Positions 35,924 to 45,280 of a stretch of DNA of 64,000 bases are shown piece after piece; position 1 is the first letter of the stretch, and each line of letters opens with the position of its first letter. The DNA is from an uncultured Flavobacteriales bacterium. Its GTDB lineage: Bacteria > Bacteroidota > Bacteroidia > Flavobacteriales_D > Sanyastnellaceae. The DNA lies in the NCBI GenBank assembly GCA_905478795.1, contig CAJQJX010000003.1:1-64000 (forward strand), read 5' to 3'. Under the pieces are notes generated by a model that saw nothing but the letters and a program-made list of their open reading frames with translations, ran no database searches and had not been told where the DNA came from. The position numbers and the translations under genes are program-made.

Positions 35924-35934
35924 GAGCTTATATG

Positions 35935-36318
35935 TCAATAACGGTCATCGTCCTCCTCGGGATGCTCATGCTTTTCCCGGTCTGAACACCCCTGACATCC
36001 AGACCGATACAAACAGCAGGCAGCCAATCCATTGTAGGCTTCATCAGATGCGGTGAACATTTCAGTATCGTGTCCTGAATCGGCGACAAGCTGCTGGATC
36101 CGCTCCTCGGAAATCTTCTTCGGCTTGTATACCACCGTCGCTTTCTCTTTGAACTGATCCCACTCCACCGCCCGGATTCCAGGGACATCCAACGCTTCAA
36201 CAATCCGATCCTCACACATGGGGCAACACCCCTTGACGGAGAATTCACATTGCATCGATCCTTGGGACCACATCCCGCCGGACACAAAAACCAAAAGGCA
36301 CAGTACAATCAATCGCAT
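35935..36318 (-). CDS. Exported heavy-metal-associated (HMA) domain protein
   Basis: A 127-residue protein with a signal peptide (MRLIVLCLLVFVSGGMWSQG), then an HMA-like ferredoxin fold with KGCCPMCEDRIVEAL, whose Cys32 and Cys35 form CxxC. The strand AVEWDQFKEKATVVY follows. The C-terminal tail is rich in Cys, His and acidic residues (CCLYRSGCQGC, then EKHEHPEEDDD). It should bind copper or a similar soft metal in the periplasm. It is the first gene of a two-gene unit with the TonB receptor. A -7-like box sits just before the ATG. Confidence 0.85.
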   Translation of the reverse strand: MRLIVLCLLVFVSGGMWSQGSMQCEFSVKGCCPMCEDRIVEALDVPGIRAVEWDQFKEKATVVYKPKKISEERIQQLVADSGHDTEMFTASDEAYNGLAACCLYRSGCQGCSDREKHEHPEEDDDRY

Positions 36319-36322
36319 GATA

Positions 36323-36330
36323 TAAAGTTA
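36323..36330 (-). promoter_or_regulatory. Possible -7 box for the HMA-receptor unit
   Basis: TAACTTTA on the minus strand differs from TANNTTTG at one base and ends four bases before the ATG at 36318, which would make a leaderless transcript. Confidence 0.45.
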
Positions 36331-36377
36331 GTTCAACCCTTGAGGGCTGAAACTCAATCCCATGCCAAATTTTGTTA

Positions 36378-37127
36378 CTATTCGCCCGTCACCTGCGATT
36401 TGAGATAATCGCGGTTCATACGGGCAATGTTATCCAAACTAATACCCTTGGGACACTCGACTTCGCATGCTCCGGTGTTGGTGCAGTTTCCAAAGCCCTC
36501 CTTGTCCATCTGGTCTACCATGCGTTGCACCCTGGACATCCGCTCCGGCTGACCCTGTGGCAGCAAAGCCAATTGGCTCACCTTGGCAGACGCGAAGAGC
36601 ATAGCTGAGGCATTCTTACAAGTGGCTACACACGCACCGCAACCAATACACGTCGCTGCATTGAATGCGTCATCGGCATCGTGTTTGGGAATGGGAATCG
36701 CGTTGCCATCCAATGGGTTGCCCGAGCTGTTCACACTGACATAGCCCCCCGCTTGGATAATGCGGTCAAACGCGCTGCGGTCCACGGCAAGGTCCTTGAC
36801 CACCGGGAACGCCGCGGCACGCCAGGGCTCGATATAAATCGTTTCGCCATCCTTGAAGCTGCGCATGTGCAACTGACAAGTGGTGGTTTTGCGATTGGGT
36901 CCGTGGGCCTCACCATTGATGAACATGCTGCACATGCCACAAATTCCCTCTCGGCAATCGTGATCAAAAGCGACAGGGTCTTTGCCATCCCGAATCAGTT
37001 GGTCGTTCAAAACGTCCATCATCTCCAGGAAGCTCATTTCATCAGAAATGCCCGTCACGGGATAGGTCTCCATCCTTCCCTCATCCTGTGGCCCCTCTTG
37101 GCGCCAGATCTTCAACGTGAAATTCAT
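36378..37127 (-). CDS. sdhB: Succinate dehydrogenase/fumarate reductase iron-sulfur subunit
   Basis: A 249-residue electron-transfer subunit of respiratory complex II. The N-terminal ferredoxin domain has [15 protein letters not shown] for the 2Fe-2S centre. The C-terminal domain has [17 protein letters not shown] and [16 protein letters not shown] for the 4Fe-4S and 3Fe-4S centres. The style is the Bacteroidota and epsilon-type quinone-reductase class (type B). It is the last gene of sdhCAB, 25 bases after sdhA, and ends close to the HMA promoter. Confidence 0.96.
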   Translation of the reverse strand: MNFTLKIWRQEGPQDEGRMETYPVTGISDEMSFLEMMDVLNDQLIRDGKDPVAFDHDCREGICGMCSMFINGEAHGPNRKTTTCQLHMRSFKDGETIYIEPWRAAAFPVVKDLAVDRSAFDRIIQAGGYVSVNSSGNPLDGNAIPIPKHDADDAFNAATCIGCGACVATCKNASAMLFASAKVSQLALLPQGQPERMSRVQRMVDQMDKEGFGNCTNTGACEVECPKGISLDNIARMNRDYLKSQVTGE

Positions 37128-37152
37128 GCTTTCGAATCGTCTAGGGTTCGGG

Positions 37153-39177
37153 TTATTTGTAACTGCGGGTCTTCAATTCGACATTCTCGAACTTCAACTC
37201 CTCTTTATGGTGAACCGCTTCAGAAGGAACACCAGTGTATGCCCATGCACTCACGTGGGCATGCCCTTCATCGTCCCTCAGGGCTTCTCCATCCGGGGTT
37301 CTGTATTCCTCCCGGAAGTGTCCCCCACAACTCTCGTTTCTCTCCAATGCGTCTTTGCACATCAACTCACCGAGTTCGATGAGGTCTGACACGCGGCCCG
37401 CCTTGTCCAATTCAGGATTGTAGCGGTCGGCCCTTCCGGGTACACAAACGTCGCGGTCAAACTCCTTGCGCAAAGCTTGGATATCAGCAATCGCCTGCTT
37501 CAGGCCCTCCGCATTTCGGGACATCCCACATTGGTTCCACATGATGCGACCCAACCTTCTGTGGAAGTCGTCTACCGGGGTTTTTCCGTTGTTATTCAGC
37601 AATTGAGCCACCCGATCCTTCACCGCCTTTTCGGCGTCTGCAAACTCGGGAGTATCGGTGGGGATTTCACCCGTTCGGATGTCATCAGCGAGGTAATCGC
37701 CAATCGTGTAAGGCAGCACAAAATACCCGTCTGCAAGTCCTTGCATCAGAGCAGAAGCCCCCAATCGATTGGCTCCGTGATCGGAGAAGTTGGCCTCTCC
37801 ACATGCATACAGCCCGGGAACCGTGGTCTGGAGGTTATAGTCCACCCAAAGCCCCCCCATGGTGTAGTGCACCGCGGGATAAATCCGCATAGGGGTCTTG
37901 TATGGATTGTCGGCCGTGATCTGCTCGTACATCTGGAACAGGTTGCCATACTTAGCGCGCACCGCAGCCTCGCCCAACTCCCGAATCTTCTCCACTGAAG
38001 GCGCAGGAATGCCCTGCACCTTAGCCTCCATGCGGCCATACCGGTCAATCGCGCTGGCATAATCCAAGTACACGGCTTCACCCGCTTGGTTCACGCCGAA
38101 TCCAGCATCACAACGCTCTTTTGCAGCGCGGCTCGCGACATCCCGCGGAACGAGGTTGCCAAATGCAGGATAGCGGCGCTCGAGATAGTAATCCCGGCGG
38201 TCTTCAGCGATGTCTGTGGGCTTCAGGGTCCCGTTGCGCAGCGCTTCCACATCGGATTCGTGCTTGGGCACCCAAATGCGACCGTCGTTCCTTAACGACT
38301 CAGACATCAAGGTCAACTTGCTTTGATACTCGCCGCTAACGGGAATGCAAGTGGGGTGAATCTGGGTATAACTGGGGTTGGCCATGTAGGCCCCTTTCCT
38401 ATGGGCTTTCCATGCTGCTGAAACGTTTGACCCCATGGCGTTGGTGCTCAGGAAGAACACATTTCCATAACCACCACTGCAAAGCACAACAGCGTGCGCA
38501 CCATGACGCTCCACTTCTCCGGTGACCAAGTTGCGGGCAATGATTCCACGCGCCTTGCCGTCTACCTTGACCACGTCCATCAGCTCATGGCGGTTGTACA
38601 TGGTCACTTTGCCCTTCGAAATCTGACGGCTCAGTGCACTGTATGCTCCCAAAAGCAACTGCTGACCGGTTTGGCCCTTGGCGTAAAAGGTCCGACTGAC
38701 TTGGACACCACCAAAAGAGCGGTTGTCCAACATTCCGCCGTAATCCCGAGCGAACGGGACACCCTGGGCCACACATTGGTCGATGATGTTGGTACTGACC
38801 TCGGCAAGACGGTGCACATTGGCCTCCCGGCTGCGGTAGTCTCCTCCTTTAATGGTGTCGTAAAACAGACGGTAGACAGAGTCACCGTCATTTTGGTAGT
38901 TCTTGGCCGCATTGATGCCTCCCTGTGCAGCGATGGAGTGGGCGCGTCGGGGACTGTCCTGAAAACAGAACGCCTTGACATTGTATCCCATTTCCGCCAA
39001 GGAAGCCGCTGCAGAGCTGCCTGCCAATCCCGTGCCTACTACAATGACGTCAATGAGACGCTTGTTGGCTGGGTTGACCAGTCGAATGTTGTTCTTGTGA
39101 TGGGTCCACTTATCCGCCAAAGGTCCCTCGGGAATCTTGGCGTCAAGTGCTACGCTATGATCAGGCATTTCAGTCAT
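37153..39177 (-). CDS. sdhA: Succinate dehydrogenase/fumarate reductase flavoprotein subunit
   Basis: A 674-residue catalytic subunit with covalently bound FAD. The dinucleotide-binding loop [19 protein letters not shown] and the FAD-linking [14 protein letters not shown] are clear. So are the substrate-site [15 protein letters not shown] segment and a later [17 protein letters not shown]. Length and sequence match Bacteroidota type B complex II. It oxidises succinate to fumarate in the TCA cycle and may run in reverse. It starts 20 bases after the sdhC stop. Confidence 0.97.
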   Translation of the reverse strand: MTEMPDHSVALDAKIPEGPLADKWTHHKNNIRLVNPANKRLIDVIVVGTGLAGSSAAASLAEMGYNVKAFCFQDSPRRAHSIAAQGGINAAKNYQNDGDSVYRLFYDTIKGGDYRSREANVHRLAEVSTNIIDQCVAQGVPFARDYGGMLDNRSFGGVQVSRTFYAKGQTGQQLLLGAYSALSRQISKGKVTMYNRHELMDVVKVDGKARGIIARNLVTGEVERHGAHAVVLCSGGYGNVFFLSTNAMGSNVSAAWKAHRKGAYMANPSYTQIHPTCIPVSGEYQSKLTLMSESLRNDGRIWVPKHESDVEALRNGTLKPTDIAEDRRDYYLERRYPAFGNLVPRDVASRAAKERCDAGFGVNQAGEAVYLDYASAIDRYGRMEAKVQGIPAPSVEKIRELGEAAVRAKYGNLFQMYEQITADNPYKTPMRIYPAVHYTMGGLWVDYNLQTTVPGLYACGEANFSDHGANRLGASALMQGLADGYFVLPYTIGDYLADDIRTGEIPTDTPEFADAEKAVKDRVAQLLNNNGKTPVDDFHRRLGRIMWNQCGMSRNAEGLKQAIADIQALRKEFDRDVCVPGRADRYNPELDKAGRVSDLIELGELMCKDALERNESCGGHFREEYRTPDGEALRDDEGHAHVSAWAYTGVPSEAVHHKEELKFENVELKTRSYK

Positions 39178-39197
39178 CGCTTCGAGAGTTGCGCCGA

Positions 39198-39902
39198 TCA
39201 GGCTTGGGTGAAATAAAGGAACACGACAATGGCTGAGAACAGTGCAGGTACAACCACACTAAAGGCCTTTCCAAGACCGCCGACCAAAGCAGAAAAACGA
39301 GGGTGACGCAAACCAATGGACTGGAAACCGCTCGAAAAGCCGTGCCAAAGGTGGAAGCCTAGCGCAAACTGGCCGAGCAAATACAAGCCGATGGCCGGCA
39401 ACGCGAATCCATTATCAGGATGGAAAAAAGCCGCCACAACAAAGTACAAGTCCTTGATCTGTGTGCCGTCCTCTAACGTCTGCATGGGCACCGAACCAAA
39501 GTGCATTTGCCACCAGAAGTTCTGCATGTGTGTCACCAGGAAGACCAGAATAATGGTCCCCAGAATCATCATGTTGCGGCTGCTCCATCCTGCATTCGTA
39601 GAGGGACGCTCCATGGCATAACGCACGGGCCGAGCCTTTCTATTTTGGATGGACAACACCACACCGTCCACCAGGTGAAACAACACGGCGAAATAAGTCA
39701 GGTAAGACAACAACTTTACCGCCGGGAAAGTCGTCATGAATTTGGCGTACTCATTGAATTGCCGACCACCATCCGATCCTGCCGTGAATAACTGAAGGTT
39801 GCCTGCGAGGTGTCCTGCCAAGAAGAGGCAGAGGAAGAGTCCTGTGGCCGCCATGGCATACTTCTTGGCGAGCGAGGACTTAAGGATTCCGTTTTGGGCC
39901 AT
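39198..39902 (-). CDS. sdhC: Succinate dehydrogenase cytochrome b subunit
   Basis: A 234-residue integral-membrane anchor with five predicted hydrophobic segments, typical of diheme type B complex II, which has no separate SdhD. His residues suited to heme binding lie in [18 protein letters not shown] and [15 protein letters not shown], and in [15 protein letters not shown]. It passes electrons to menaquinone. It is the first gene of the operon; a -7 box lies about 45 bases upstream. Confidence 0.94.
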   Translation of the reverse strand: MAQNGILKSSLAKKYAMAATGLFLCLFLAGHLAGNLQLFTAGSDGGRQFNEYAKFMTTFPAVKLLSYLTYFAVLFHLVDGVVLSIQNRKARPVRYAMERPSTNAGWSSRNMMILGTIILVFLVTHMQNFWWQMHFGSVPMQTLEDGTQIKDLYFVVAAFFHPDNGFALPAIGLYLLGQFALGFHLWHGFSSGFQSIGLRHPRFSALVGGLGKAFSVVVPALFSAIVVFLYFTQA

Positions 39903-39946
39903 GCGTGGTCACGTTCTCAGCGGTATAAATTAACTGCTGGCTTTTG

Positions 39947-39954
39947 CGAATTTA
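39947..39954 (-). promoter_or_regulatory. -7 box for the sdhCAB operon
   Basis: TAAATTCG on the minus strand fits the TANNTT(T/C)G pattern seen repeatedly here. It lies about 45 bases before the sdhC ATG at 39902. Confidence 0.45.
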
Positions 39955-39964
39955 CGGCCCCGGA

Positions 39965-39991
39965 GGCGGGGGCACAACGCGTGCCCCCGCC
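39965..39991. terminator. GC-rich hairpin between ssb and the sdh promoter
   Basis: GGCGGGGGCAC pairs perfectly with GTGCCCCCGCC around AACGC. There is no T-run on either side, so it is an atypical terminator. Its position, just after the ssb stop and before the sdhC promoter on the same strand, suits insulation of sdh from ssb read-through. Confidence 0.6.
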
Positions 39992-40014
39992 ATATATGGA
40001 CCAGAATTGTAAAG

Positions 40015-40362
40015 TCAGGATTCCTGAGGGACCCGATCGAGCATCAGCATCTCCTGCGTGACGATTTCTGCAGCGATTTTGTTTTGGCCCTGTTTGTCCT
40101 CGTATTGCCGGTAAACCAGCCTTCCTTCAATGGCCACTTCACTGCCTTTAGACAGGTAGCGGCTAATGATTTCGGCCAGCTGTCCCCAAGCGACAACATT
40201 GTGCCATTGGGTCGTCTCTGTTTTCTCGCCTTGGGCATTGCGATAAACTTCATTCGTTGCCAGCCTCAAAGTGGCTTTGACCTTATCCCCATCGAATTCG
40301 ATCCGTTCGGGGTCCTGACCTAAGCGTCCAATCAGCAGGACGCGGTTGCGCAGTGCATTCAT
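40015..40362 (-). CDS. ssb: Single-stranded DNA-binding protein, short form
   Basis: A 115-residue OB-fold protein. The start at ATG 40362 gives the family opening MNALRNRVLLIGRLGQDPE; the long in-frame extension to 40902 is spurious and overlaps the next gene. KTETTQWHNVVAWG and YLSKGSEVAIEGRL are typical SSB. It lacks the Gly/Pro-rich linker and acidic C-terminal tip (DDDIPF type) that recruit repair proteins. This may therefore be a secondary SSB, or the lineage may have another full-length copy elsewhere. Confidence 0.93.
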   Translation of the reverse strand: MNALRNRVLLIGRLGQDPERIEFDGDKVKATLRLATNEVYRNAQGEKTETTQWHNVVAWGQLAEIISRYLSKGSEVAIEGRLVYRQYEDKQGQNKIAAEIVTQEMLMLDRVPQES

Positions 40363-40480
40363 TTGTGTAGAGTTGAAAGGGTTCAGCCGCAATGTGCCAA
40401 GTTCATTGAGCACTTCAATCATTTCAGGCAACGCCTTTCGCAACCGCGGTTCAATCCTTTGCCTTCGGTAGATTGGCCCT

Positions 40481-41116
40481 ATGAAAGCGTTCAAACCCGC
40501 GGCACTCTGCACCCTGCTCTTGATCGCGACGGTGCAAGAGTCCCTCTCACAATCAGAACCCGGTGCTTGGGTCGACGTTGTTCCCATGACGCGGCGCCTC
40601 TTTGGCGCCGATGACTTGCAAGGTTTGGCTGTTGCAGTCGGTTGGAGTTCGAGCACCACTTCCGACGGCTGGAGGGCGCTCATTGGCCTCAACATGGGCC
40701 AAGAAACGTTGGACAGCTTCGGTACGGAGGTCAACATTTCCACACGGGATGTCGACGTGCGGGCAGGTCGCAGGTGGCGCGCAAGAAAAACAGATGAAGA
40801 CCGACCGTGCTGGCTGAATCTGGGGGTGGATGGTCTGTTTCGGCAGAACCACATTGGCTCTGAGTCCAACAACCTTGACTTTTCTTCTTCCAACGAAACC
40901 ACTTTGTCTTCTGCTGGACTTTCCGCAGTACTCGGTATTCAATGCCGCCTTTCAACGGGTTTTCACCTCGTCACAGAAGCGCGGATGGACGCCGTTTTTA
41001 CCCAAGAAAAGACCCGTGTCTGGGACAGTTTCTCCGGTGAATTCACAGGGCAAGACAACGGGTGGAACACCCAGCTATCCCCTCCGCTCCAGCTCATGTT
41101 GGTGCTCGATTTGTGA
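40481..41116 (+). CDS. Exported protein of unknown function, possibly beta-barrel
   Basis: A 211-residue protein with a signal peptide (MKAFKPAALCTLLLIATVQESLSQ). The rest alternates polar and hydrophobic residues in short Gly- and aromatic-rich strands and ends PLQLMLVLDL. This is compatible with an eight-strand outer-membrane barrel ending in a hydrophobic strand. No family is recognised. A TAGATTGG sequence ends four bases before the ATG. It is divergent from ssb and is followed 48 bases later by a diheme peroxidase gene, so it may belong with that unit. Confidence 0.7.
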   Translation: MKAFKPAALCTLLLIATVQESLSQSEPGAWVDVVPMTRRLFGADDLQGLAVAVGWSSSTTSDGWRALIGLNMGQETLDSFGTEVNISTRDVDVRAGRRWRARKTDEDRPCWLNLGVDGLFRQNHIGSESNNLDFSSSNETTLSSAGLSAVLGIQCRLSTGFHLVTEARMDAVFTQEKTRVWDSFSGEFTGQDNGWNTQLSPPLQLMLVLDL

Positions 41117-41164
41117 GAGAAGCAACGCCTGCCCCAGGGTTGGCGTTATCTTAAGTGTTCATTC

Positions 41165-42388
41165 ATGAACCTTCACAGTCACTACATACCCATTTTCGCC
41201 CTCGTTGGACTGCTGATGTCTTGCGCGTCAGAGGGGCCTCTAGGACCCGTTGAACCGGTGCTTCCGGCAGTCACACCGGCATATAGAACCGAGGTCGCCC
41301 CCATGTTTGGCGTCCAATTCCCCTCTCATTTTGATGCGCCTCATTATGACGATAGGGCGCAATTGGGGCGCGTCCTCTTTCACGACCGCATGCTGAGCCA
41401 AAATGGGGCCGTCAGCTGCAACAGTTGCCACATCCAATCACATGGGTTTGCAGAACCCAAAGCCTTGAGTCAAGGATTGCGCCAAGAATTAACAGAGCGA
41501 AATGCCAGTCACTTGGCCAATCCAGGGACGCAATTCGCCTACTTCTGGGATGGCCGTGCCAATGATCTGACCACCCAGGTCACCATGCCCGTCGAAAACC
41601 ATGTCGAAATGGGGTTCCGGAGCTTAGAGTCACTGGTAGACCGTCTGCGGGAGCTCGATTATTATGCCCCCCTCTTCGACGAGGCATACGGAGACCCTCA
41701 ACCCAGTGTTGACCGCATACAAGACGCCCTCTCCACCTTCTTAGAATGCATGGTGACGTGCCGCTCAAAAGCCGACGAAGCCCTCGCAGAGGCCATGCCT
41801 GAGGTCTGGAGTCCTTGGAGCGTATTGAATGGTGAGATAGAATTGAACGGGCTCAATTCACTGGAGCGCCAAGGGTTCGAACTTTTTCACGGGAACGCCC
41901 AATGTGCCAGCTGCCACGGTGGTCCTCATTTCAATGGGTGGGGCCTCGACTTTGCCGACATTGGTTTGGACGAGTCTCCAAGCATTGCAGGCCAACAACC
42001 CCTGAATTCAGGCGGGTTTTTTGGCGGCTGGGGACCCACAGCCATGAAAGTGCCTTCTTTGAAAAACGTCGCCCTGACCGCACCTTATATGCATGATGGC
42101 CGTTTCGCCACGCTTGATGAGGTGCTGGACCATTACAGCCATGGTATTCAAGACGTACCCGCATTGGATTTCCGCTTGAGGGACTGGAACAATGCATCCA
42201 CTGGCTTGGACAATGGACTTGTGATTGACCCTTTGTTTCCTGTGATTGAAACCGGTGAAGCACCTCCTGTGAGGATGAACTTCTCCAACGAAGAACGGCT
42301 GGCACTCAAAGCCTTCCTCCATAGCCTAACCGATTATGCATTCGTTCAAGACGAGCGCTTCTCCAACCCCTTTACCCAAACTCCATGA
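41165..42388 (+). CDS. Diheme cytochrome c peroxidase (MauG/CcpA family) lipoprotein
   Basis: A 407-residue exported protein with a lipobox ending LMSC at Cys20, so it is probably anchored to a membrane facing the periplasm. Two heme-c sites are present: CNSCH at 85-89 and CASCH at 247-251. The MFGVQFPSHF and NPGTQFAYFWDGRA segments are typical of bacterial di-heme peroxidases. It should reduce hydrogen peroxide using cytochrome c, or act as a MauG-like oxidase. Its stop overlaps the next ATG (42385-42388), coupling it to an exported thioredoxin-like protein. Confidence 0.92.
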   Translation: MNLHSHYIPIFALVGLLMSCASEGPLGPVEPVLPAVTPAYRTEVAPMFGVQFPSHFDAPHYDDRAQLGRVLFHDRMLSQNGAVSCNSCHIQSHGFAEPKALSQGLRQELTERNASHLANPGTQFAYFWDGRANDLTTQVTMPVENHVEMGFRSLESLVDRLRELDYYAPLFDEAYGDPQPSVDRIQDALSTFLECMVTCRSKADEALAEAMPEVWSPWSVLNGEIELNGLNSLERQGFELFHGNAQCASCHGGPHFNGWGLDFADIGLDESPSIAGQQPLNSGGFFGGWGPTAMKVPSLKNVALTAPYMHDGRFATLDEVLDHYSHGIQDVPALDFRLRDWNNASTGLDNGLVIDPLFPVIETGEAPPVRMNFSNEERLALKAFLHSLTDYAFVQDERFSNPFTQTP

Positions 42389-43155
42389 AACACCTCTACA
42401 CGGCGCTACTTGCAGCGGCCCTTTCAGTGAGCGCCCATGCCCAAACCCAATTGACCGAAGCGGTGGACTTTACCGTGACCGATTTGGACGGCAACGAGCA
42501 CACCCTCAGCGAATACCTAGATAACGGGAAGTACGTGTGCATCGACTTCTTTGCATATTGGTGCGGCCCCTGCGCTGCGCATGCTCCCTACTTCACCGAG
42601 ATCTACAACACCTATGGGTGCAACGGTGGCGACGTCATCTTCATGAGCATGGAATACGAAGGAAGCTGGGACCAGACCCACGACTTTGAAGTTGCCAATG
42701 CCGGTGACAATCCAGCCCCTGCTATTTCGGGAGCTGAGGGCGGAGGTGGCGCCGTTCACGCGGATTACGCGATATCTGCATATCCGACTTTTATCCTGAT
42801 TGACCCAGATTGGAACGTGGTAGAGCAGGACATCTGGCCCATGAATGTAGAAATCCTCGACGGGGTATTGCAGAGCTATGGTTTGGAACAGATGGCCTGC
42901 GTCTCTTCTGTTGAAACAGCCCCCTCCGCTTCCATCCTCGCTTGGCCCAACCCTGCACATTCTGTTCTCCAAGTAGAAGCCATCCCTGGGACGCGCCTCT
43001 CTCTGATTGATTTGCTGGGTCGCGAAGTGCTCTCGGTTCGTGCCATTCACAACCGCACCACCTTGGATTTGAGCCAAACTCCCGAGGGAAGCTATCTACT
43101 TTTAGCCCAGACCGCTAAGGCCACTGAGACCCGAAAGGTCATCATCAGCCACTGA
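42385..43155 (+). CDS. Exported thioredoxin-like protein with T9SS sorting domain
   Basis: A 256-residue protein: signal peptide (MKHLYTALLAAALSVSAHAQ), a TlpA-like redoxin domain with CGPC (Cys60, Cys63), and a C-terminal T9SS type A domain. The last begins around residue 182 (LAWPNPAHSVLQVEA) and ends ETRKVIISH. It should cross the outer membrane by type IX secretion and be released or attached to the surface. The thioredoxin segment includes AISAYPTFILIDPDW, with the cis-Pro. It is coupled to the diheme peroxidase gene by an ATGA overlap, hinting at a shared peroxide or thiol role at the envelope. Confidence 0.9.
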   Translation: MKHLYTALLAAALSVSAHAQTQLTEAVDFTVTDLDGNEHTLSEYLDNGKYVCIDFFAYWCGPCAAHAPYFTEIYNTYGCNGGDVIFMSMEYEGSWDQTHDFEVANAGDNPAPAISGAEGGGGAVHADYAISAYPTFILIDPDWNVVEQDIWPMNVEILDGVLQSYGLEQMACVSSVETAPSASILAWPNPAHSVLQVEAIPGTRLSLIDLLGREVLSVRAIHNRTTLDLSQTPEGSYLLLAQTAKATETRKVIISH

Positions 43156-43169
43156 GGCTTTAGGCCCAC

Positions 43170-43177
43170 TATCTTTG
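43170..43177 (+). promoter_or_regulatory. -7 box for gltX-folB
   Basis: TATCTTTG is an exact TANNTTTG match. It is followed immediately by a GC-rich hairpin and then, 54 bases on, by the gltX ATG at 43232. Confidence 0.55.
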
Positions 43178-43208
43178 CGCCGCCGCTCCCTCCTTTGGGA
43201 CGGCGGCG
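43178..43208 (+). promoter_or_regulatory. Strong hairpin at the 5' end of the gltX leader
   Basis: CGCCGCCG (43178-43185) pairs with CGGCGGCG (43201-43208), with an inner TCCC/GGGA stem. TCTTATTTTC follows. It starts right after the -7 box, so it would form at the extreme 5' end of the mRNA. It could stabilise the transcript, attenuate it, or terminate read-through from the upstream unit. Confidence 0.6.
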
Positions 43209-43231
43209 TCTTATTTTCAGCGGTTTCCACT

Positions 43232-44779
43232 ATGCCCACTCCCGCCTCCGATCGACCCGTTCGCGTCCGATTCGCTCCAAGCCCCACCGGCCCACTCCAT
43301 ATGGGGGGCGTGCGCACCGCTTTTTACAACTGGTTGTTCGCCAAGCGACATGGCGGAACTTTCATTCTGCGGATCGAAGACACAGACCGCACGCGTTTTG
43401 TAGAGGGTGCTGAAGCCTACATCGAAGAAGCGCTCGCTTGGTGTGGGATTTCCCCAGAGGAAAGCCCCTTGCAACCAGGTCAGCATGGGCCATACCGCCA
43501 AAGCGAACGCGGTGAGATCTACGCCCCAATGGTGCAACAACTCTTGGATTCTGGCCACGCATACCGCGCTTGGGATACACCCGAAGAGATCCAAGCCCGC
43601 CGAGATGGAGCAGAGTCTTCCGGCACACCCTTTCAATACGACGCCACAAGCAGGAGTTCCATGCGGAACGCCCTTTCCTTGAGCCCCGACGAAATCTCAC
43701 AACTCGAGGCATCCGATGCGCCCTTCGTGGTCCGCTTCAAGATGCCAGCCAGCGAACCTGTCACCTTTACGGATGCCATCCGCGGCGCCGTCACCATCGA
43801 CACCTCAGTCCTTGATGACAAGGTCCTGATGAAGGCCGACGGACTGCCCACCTACCACTTGGCCAACGTGGTGGACGACCACCTGATGGAGATCAGCCAT
43901 GTGATCCGCGGCGAGGAATGGCTCCCCAGCGCTCCGCTGCACCAGCTGCTTTACCGCGCTTTCGACTGGACGCCCCCGACGTTTGCCCACCTGCCGCTCA
44001 TCCTCAAGCCGACCGGCAACGGCAAGCTGTCCAAGCGCGATGGCGACAAGGGCGGCTTCCCGGTCTTCCCCTTGCGTTGGATCGACCCAACAAATGGCAA
44101 TGAGAGCAACGGCTACCGCGAGTCTGGCTACCTGCCGGAAGCCTTCATGAACATGCTCCTCCTCTTAGGTTGGAACCCCGGCACCGAGCAGGAGCTCTTT
44201 TCGCTCGAAGAGGCCGCTGCTGTATTCGATCTCGACCGCGTGATCAAGAGCGGGGCACGCTTCAATCCCGACAAGGCGAAGTGGTTCAACGAGCAGCACC
44301 TCCGCTCCACCCCGGTGGCCGATCTCGTGCCCGCCGCGCAGGCCCTCTTTGCCGGCGAGGGCGTCGACTTCACCGCCGACCAGACCGCGGCCGTCCTGGA
44401 CATGATGCTGGAGCGCATCGTTTTCCTCGACGACCTCAAAGCCGCCACCTGGCTGCACACCGCCCCTACCACCTTCCCAGAGAAGATGCTGAAGAAGCGC
44501 TGGAAGGACGACACCGACGGCATCCTCGAAGAGCTTGCCGACACACTCCGCGCCGTGGCCCCCTTCGAGGCCGACCCCATCGAAGCTGCCTTCAAGGCCT
44601 TCCTCGAACGCAAGGAACTCGGCTTCGGCCAAGTCCTGCTGCCCTTCCGCATCGCCCTGACCGGCGAAGGCGGCGGCCCGTCCATGTTTGCCTTTGCCGC
44701 CTTCCTCGGGCTGGACGCCACCCTCGACCGCCTCGCCCAAGGCATGAACCTCATCGCCCAGCAACGCACCGAAGCATGA
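43232..44779 (+). CDS. gltX: Glutamyl-tRNA synthetase
   Basis: A 515-residue class I synthetase. The start at ATG 43232 gives MPTPASDRPVRVRFAPSPTG, with the HIGH-type PLHMGG at 21-26; a longer frame to 43175 contains the promoter and hairpin. The KMSKS-type loop is KLSKR at 265-269. LRIEDTDRTR and YHLANVVDDHLM are characteristic of GluRS/GlnRS. Length and anticodon domain are normal. GC content rises in the 3' half. The stop overlaps the folB start in an ATGA arrangement. Confidence 0.96.
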   Translation: MPTPASDRPVRVRFAPSPTGPLHMGGVRTAFYNWLFAKRHGGTFILRIEDTDRTRFVEGAEAYIEEALAWCGISPEESPLQPGQHGPYRQSERGEIYAPMVQQLLDSGHAYRAWDTPEEIQARRDGAESSGTPFQYDATSRSSMRNALSLSPDEISQLEASDAPFVVRFKMPASEPVTFTDAIRGAVTIDTSVLDDKVLMKADGLPTYHLANVVDDHLMEISHVIRGEEWLPSAPLHQLLYRAFDWTPPTFAHLPLILKPTGNGKLSKRDGDKGGFPVFPLRWIDPTNGNESNGYRESGYLPEAFMNMLLLLGWNPGTEQELFSLEEAAAVFDLDRVIKSGARFNPDKAKWFNEQHLRSTPVADLVPAAQALFAGEGVDFTADQTAAVLDMMLERIVFLDDLKAATWLHTAPTTFPEKMLKKRWKDDTDGILEELADTLRAVAPFEADPIEAAFKAFLERKELGFGQVLLPFRIALTGEGGGPSMFAFAAFLGLDATLDRLAQGMNLIAQQRTEA

Positions 44780-45141
44780 CCGGACACCGCATCGACGTCC
44801 TCGGACAACGGTTCTACGCCCACCACGGCTGCATGGAAGAAGAGGCCATCATCGGCCAGGAATACCTCGTGGACGTGCGCATCTGGGTCGACCTGACCCC
44901 GAGCGCAGAATCTGACGACCTCGCCCAGACCGTGGACTACGTGGACGTTCACCGCATCTGCGCCAGAGAGATGGCCACCCGTTCCAAGCTGGTCGAGCAT
45001 GTGGCCGGCCGCATCCTCAAAGCCCTGCGCGCCGAGCTCCCCCTCACCGAAGCCATCGACCGCATCGAGGTGGAAATCACCAAATTCGCGCCGCCCATCG
45101 GCGGGGACTGCGACCGCATCACGGTCACCCTTCAAGGGTAA
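44776..45141 (+). CDS. folB: Dihydroneopterin aldolase
   Basis: A 121-residue enzyme that converts dihydroneopterin to hydroxymethyl-dihydropterin in folate biosynthesis. The family opening appears as IDVLGQRFYAHHGCMEEEAIIGQEY. The acidic YVDVHRICAREM segment follows, with RIEVEITKFAPPIGGDCDRI near the end. The start at ATG 44776 overlaps the gltX stop by four bases. The same frame is open much further upstream within gltX, but only through high GC, not because of a fused domain. Confidence 0.93.
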   Translation: MTGHRIDVLGQRFYAHHGCMEEEAIIGQEYLVDVRIWVDLTPSAESDDLAQTVDYVDVHRICAREMATRSKLVEHVAGRILKALRAELPLTEAIDRIEVEITKFAPPIGGDCDRITVTLQG

Positions 45142-45280
45142 GCACCCGGCATCTATGAGAAACAAACGTGGGGAGCCTCAGGGTGGTGTGGGACCTCTTT
45201 ACCCATTCAGCACCGTCCATTTTTCTGGCCCAGAAGGCAACGCATCCGGGTTTTAATCGTCTTTATAAAAGTCAATCACC

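Noticed and set aside
40363-40902. N-terminal extension of ssb
   Set aside because: Overlaps the divergent gene at 40481 and is low in family resemblance. The SSB fold starts at 40362.
44170-44775. Upstream in-frame extension of folB
   Set aside because: Lies within gltX in another frame and is Arg-rich. The family start is at 44776, with an ATGA overlap.
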